In this document: positions 5,968-7,790 of the stretch, piece after piece
Position numbering within the stretch: the stretch's first letter is position 1
How the letters are laid out: each line of letters starts with the position of its first letter
From: Syntrophomonadaceae bacterium
Lineage (GTDB): Bacteria; Bacillota; Dethiobacteria; PWVN01
Reading direction: 5' to 3'
NCBI GenBank assembly: GCA_007136165.1
Contig: SLHK01000010.1
Span: 1 to 7,790, forward strand
Length of the DNA: 7,790 bases
Position numbers and translations under genes: made by a program
The notes under the pieces: model-generated
Seen by the model: the letters and a program-made list of their open reading frames with translations, nothing else
Database searches by the model: none
Told to the model about the DNA's origin: nothing

Positions 5968-6309
5968 TTAATCCTCCGGGGCCAGGCGGCAGCCCACGAT
6001 GCTCTCCAGGCGGACGGCCATGACGGTTTTTTCGGTCCGCAGCCTTAAGATGCCGTCCCGGGGACGGCTCTCCGCCACCACTCCCTGCAGGCATTGAATT
6101 TCCGTGCCGGACAGAACCTGCACTTCCACCGCCCGGCGGTGGAGGAGGGATTGGGTTAAATTGTGGGCCACCTCTTCCCGGGACTGCTCACCGGGAAGGA
6201 GAGGCTTTTTTTCCTCCTCCTCTTCCCGGTACCGCTGGGTGAGTTTTTCCCGGTGCTCCGGCAGCATCATGCTGCTGCAGATGAACTGGTTTTCCTTTTT
6301 TTTGCTCAT
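5968..6309 (-). CDS. YolD-like family protein
   Basis: The 113-aa product resembles the YolD-like family: FICSSMMLPEHREKL near 9-23 matches the family's signature start (MMLPEH), then a charged helix (RYREEEEEKKP, 26-36), a helix with paired hydrophobics (45-56), and a beta-rich C-terminus with GILRLRTEK (86-94) and a final RLESIVGCRL (99-108), like the family's IPFDDI-VDV ending. In Bacillus, YolD proteins are encoded with UvrX/DinB-type Y-family DNA polymerases and linked to SOS-type mutagenesis; their biochemical role is not established. Here no polymerase gene is adjacent. ATG 6309 follows GGAGG (6318-6322) by 8 nt. Its leader carries a LexA-type box, which supports a damage-response role. 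The gene stands alone between two spore-gene units and has its own terminator. Confidence 0.75.
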   Translation of the reverse strand: MSKKKENQFICSSMMLPEHREKLTQRYREEEEEKKPLLPGEQSREEVAHNLTQSLLHRRAVEVQVLSGTEIQCLQGVVAESRPRDGILRLRTEKTVMAVRLESIVGCRLAPED

Positions 6310-6325
6310 GCAGAGAACCTCCAGA

Positions 6326-6339
6326 CGAACATGTGTTCT
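6326..6339. promoter_or_regulatory. LexA (DinR/SOS) box upstream of the yolD-like gene
   Basis: CGAACATGTGTTCT matches 13 of 14 positions of the Bacillus LexA consensus CGAACRNRYGTTYC. Inside it, GAACA and TGTTC form a 5-bp inverted repeat around TG. It lies just after the -10 TATGAT of the yolD-like promoter and ends 4 nt before that gene's ribosome binding site, so bound LexA would block transcription. It is too far from the DUF1657 gene to control it directly. Confidence 0.75.
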
Positions 6340-6347
6340 ATATTTCT

Positions 6348-6375
6348 ATCATACATGAAAAGAAAAGAAATTCAA
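6348..6375 (-). promoter_or_regulatory. Sigma-A-type promoter of the yolD-like gene
   Basis: On the minus strand TTGAAT (6375-6370, four of six of TTGACA) and TATGAT (6353-6348, five of six of TATAAT) are 16 nt apart. The predicted start near 6341 falls at the edge of the LexA box. Confidence 0.5.
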
Positions 6376-6383
6376 ATGTAAAA

Positions 6384-6430
6384 AATATCCTCTCCTAAGC
6401 TAACTATTGCAAGAGGGTTGGGAGAATATT
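6384..6430 (+). promoter_or_regulatory. Candidate forespore promoter and bulged inverted repeat before DUF1657
   Basis: AATAT-CC-TCTCC (6384-6395) pairs with GGAGA-ATATT (6421-6430), ten pairs with a 2-nt bulge. The right arm GGAGAATATT also fits nine of ten positions of the sigma-F -10 (GGNRANANTW), and AATATTA (6425-6431) six of seven of the sigma-G -10 (CATNHTA). The best -35 is GCTAA (6399-6403), four of five of GYWTA at a slightly long spacing of 17. Transcription would begin about 45-50 nt before ATG 6486. The call is tentative. Confidence 0.3.
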
Positions 6431-6471
6431 AAGAAAGAGGGGAGGAGACTCTAGAAAGGCAGGTAAGATGC

Positions 6472-6478
6472 AAAGGAG
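6472..6478 (+). promoter_or_regulatory. Ribosome binding site deciding the first DUF1657 start
   Basis: AAAGGAG lies 7 nt before ATG 6486. It rules in favour of that start over the in-frame ATG at 6468, and gives the family's typical beginning MTVGSQLKQ. Confidence 0.7.
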
Positions 6479-6485
6479 AATCAGC

Positions 6486-6692
6486 ATGACAGTAGGTTCT
6501 CAACTAAAGCAGACTCTGGCCGTCTTGAAGGGTGTCCGGGGAACCTTAAGGATTTATGCCAACCAGGCTCAGGAAGAGGAAGCTAAAAAAGCTTACGGTG
6601 AGGGGCTTGAAGAATTAAAGGCCATCATCGGGGATCTGGAAGAGCGCCTGGGAGCCCTGGAGATGGCAGAACCCCAGTACAAAGGATCGTAA
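6486..6692 (+). CDS. DUF1657 domain protein, first copy
   Basis: This 68-aa soluble protein starts MTVGSQLKQTLAVLKGV, the usual DUF1657 opening, and is almost entirely helical: one helix at about 5-28, then EEEAKKAYGEGLEEL in a second helix to about 58, and a short tail EPQYKGS. The EEAKK-x-Y/F block (about 33-39) is shared with the other two DUF1657 domains in this cluster. There is no signal peptide or membrane segment. DUF1657 proteins occur almost only in spore formers, next to DUF421 and spoVA genes; their biochemical function is unknown. The stop codon is 12 nt from the next ATG and overlaps its ribosome binding site (AAAGGAGG), so the two are translationally close. Confidence 0.88.
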   Translation: MTVGSQLKQTLAVLKGVRGTLRIYANQAQEEEAKKAYGEGLEELKAIIGDLEERLGALEMAEPQYKGS

Positions 6693-6704
6693 AGGAGGCT
6701 TCAC

Positions 6705-7565
6705 ATGCCGGAATCCCTGGAAATTCTGCTCAGGTCCCTGGCCCTGTTTCTGCTGGTCTTTCTAGTGGTCAGGTTGATGGGAAAAAAGCACCCTGCCAAA
6801 ATGACTCCCTTTACCTTCGTCGTCTACAGCGTGGTAGCTGTTATTGCGGCTTTGACAGCCTTGAAGGTCATTGAAAACTTTATTTTAGGCCTTCTGGCCC
6901 TGGCGGTCTGGACCCTTATCCCCCTGGCCCTGGACTACCTGGCTGCCCGCAGCAAGGTGGTTCACGACCTGCTGCACGGGAAGGAAACGGTCCTTATAAA
7001 GCAGGGGAAAATCATGGAGGACAACCTGAAACAGGCCAGGCTGACGGCGGAAGAACTCCTCCGGGACCTGCGGGTAAAAGATGTTTTTAACGTGGCCGAT
7101 GTGGAGTTTGCCGTCCTGGAGGCCACGGGGGACGTAAACGTTCTTTTGAAATCCGACAAAAAGCCCATTACTCCCCACCACATGGAGTGGAAGGTCCTGC
7201 CCCGGACAGAACCCCAGACGGTGATTATGGACGGCAACATCATTAACGAAGGGTTGACCAACATGGGCTTGAACCACCGCTGGTTGGAAGAGGAACTGGA
7301 GAAGGCGGGGGTGGCCCTGGAAAACGTCTTTGTGGGCCAGGTGGACTCCTCCGGGGAAATGTATTTAGACCTCTTCGACGACGCGGTGCAGCTTCCCCAG
7401 CCCAAGGTGAGGGAACTCCTGTACGGAGGCCTGGAAAAGGCCCAGGCGGACCTGACGAAGTATGCTTTGGAAGTGGAGGGGGAAGAGGCAAAAAACATGT
7501 ATGCCGGCAATGCAGAGAAGCTAAATCAATTACTGCAGAAGCTTAGGCCCTTTTTATTGCGCTGA
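6705..7565 (+). CDS. DUF421 (YetF-like) membrane protein with C-terminal DUF1657-like domain (2Duf-type)
   Basis: ATG 6705 follows AAAGGAGG (6691-6698) by 6 nt; the product has 286 aa. Three hydrophobic segments at about 9-24, 36-56 and 57-79 form the DUF421 membrane part, with GKKHPAKMTPF (26-36) as the family's conserved loop. A cytoplasmic mixed alpha/beta region follows (about 85-225; VLIKQGKI at 96-103, VIMDGNIINEGL at 173-184). The last 50 residues (about 236-284) align by eye with DUF1657: KAQADLTKYA, then GEEAKNMYAGNAEKL, then a final amphipathic helix. DUF421 plus DUF1657 is the layout of 2Duf, an inner-membrane spore protein encoded in the Bacillus spoVA2mob operon and linked to raised wet-heat resistance through a more rigid, less permeable membrane. 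It is flanked by separate DUF1657 genes. Action here is inferred by architecture; plain YetF is the alternative. Confidence 0.88.
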   Translation: MPESLEILLRSLALFLLVFLVVRLMGKKHPAKMTPFTFVVYSVVAVIAALTALKVIENFILGLLALAVWTLIPLALDYLAARSKVVHDLLHGKETVLIKQGKIMEDNLKQARLTAEELLRDLRVKDVFNVADVEFAVLEATGDVNVLLKSDKKPITPHHMEWKVLPRTEPQTVIMDGNIINEGLTNMGLNHRWLEEELEKAGVALENVFVGQVDSSGEMYLDLFDDAVQLPQPKVRELLYGGLEKAQADLTKYALEVEGEEAKNMYAGNAEKLNQLLQKLRPFLLR

Positions 7566-7580
7566 AAGGTGGTGATTCCA

Positions 7581-7790
7581 ATGACAGTAGATACTCAAAT
7601 GCAGCAGGCCATCGCCCAGATCCAGAGCGCCGCCGCCAGCATGAAAACCTTTGCCGGGCAAACTCAGGACCAGCAGGCCAAAAAAACCTTTGAAAATCTG
7701 GCCATGACCCTGGACAGCGCCGCCGGCGAGCTTAAGCAGCGGCAGCAGTATATCCAGGGGCAGGAACCCCAGTACCGCCAGGGGGGTTAG
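7581..7790 (+). CDS. DUF1657 domain protein, second copy
   Basis: ATG 7581 gives MTVDTQMQQAIAQIQS and 69 aa, the usual DUF1657 size; GTG 7569 in the same frame is less likely because AAAGGTGGTGA (7566-7576) works as the ribosome binding site for ATG 7581. Two helices (about 5-27 and 32-60) are separated by a turn, with QDQQAKKTF (about 30-38) in place of EEEAKKAY in the first copy. It is more Gln-rich and less acidic than the first copy. The tail EPQYRQGG echoes EPQYKGS. The start lies 15 nt after the DUF421 stop, so it shares that transcript. The TAG ends at the last base of the window. In related genomes such clusters lead into spoVAC, spoVAD and spoVAE, which here would lie outside. Confidence 0.88.
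   Translation: MTVDTQMQQAIAQIQSAAASMKTFAGQTQDQQAKKTFENLAMTLDSAAGELKQRQQYIQGQEPQYRQGG

Noticed and set aside
6104..6381. Plus-strand frames opposite the yolD-like gene
   Set aside because: Ser/Phe-rich complements of the charged helix of the YolD-like protein.
6885..7510. Long minus-strand frames inside the DUF421 gene
   Set aside because: They are antisense to a clear membrane-protein gene in a continuous operon and have no start signals.

Overview
The window looks like a chromosomal segment of an endospore-forming, moderately GC-rich Firmicute, probably from the Clostridia (Moorella / Desulfotomaculum / Peptococcaceae-like). The evidence is spore-specific genes (alpha/beta SASPs, YtaF, a DUF421/DUF1657 cluster), strong AGGAGG-type ribosome binding sites, GTG and TTG starts, and a Bacillus-type LexA box. 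The species cannot be named from the sequence.

Layout. Positions 1-5184 hold a co-directional plus-strand block: polA (its 5' end lies outside the window), mutM, ytaF, coaE and a membrane-anchored lytic transglycosylase. PolA and MutM are base-excision/repair partners 16 nt apart. YtaF is a sporulation membrane protein, CoaE makes the last step of coenzyme A synthesis, and the transglycosylase cuts peptidoglycan. Positions 5185-5296 are a short convergent gap with a perfect 11-bp inverted repeat and REP-like sequence. Positions 5297-5817 (minus) encode two small acid-soluble spore protein (SASP) relatives in one transcription unit: a 107-aa protein with two GPR-type protease motifs and an expanded glycine segment, then a 58-aa protein that keeps only the N-terminal SASP motif. 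Positions 5968-6309 (minus) encode a YolD-like protein with its own promoter and a near-perfect LexA (SOS) box. Positions 6486-7790 (plus) encode DUF1657, then DUF421 with a C-terminal DUF1657-like domain, then DUF1657.

Functional reading. The right third is a spore-resistance neighbourhood. SASPs coat and protect spore DNA. The DUF421+DUF1657 fusion has the architecture of the spore inner-membrane protein called 2Duf, known from the mobile spoVA (spoVA2mob) operon that raises spore wet-heat resistance in Bacillus. The cluster runs off the right edge, where spoVAC/spoVAD/spoVAE genes would be the natural continuation; they are not seen here. The most unusual items are the double-GPR-site SASP, its half-SASP neighbour, the 2Duf cluster, the LexA-controlled solitary yolD-like gene, an EF-hand-like loop in YtaF, and a hairpin that covers the ytaF ribosome binding site. 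No tRNA, rRNA, CRISPR array or complete insertion sequence was seen, and no gene-free stretch exceeds 300 bases.
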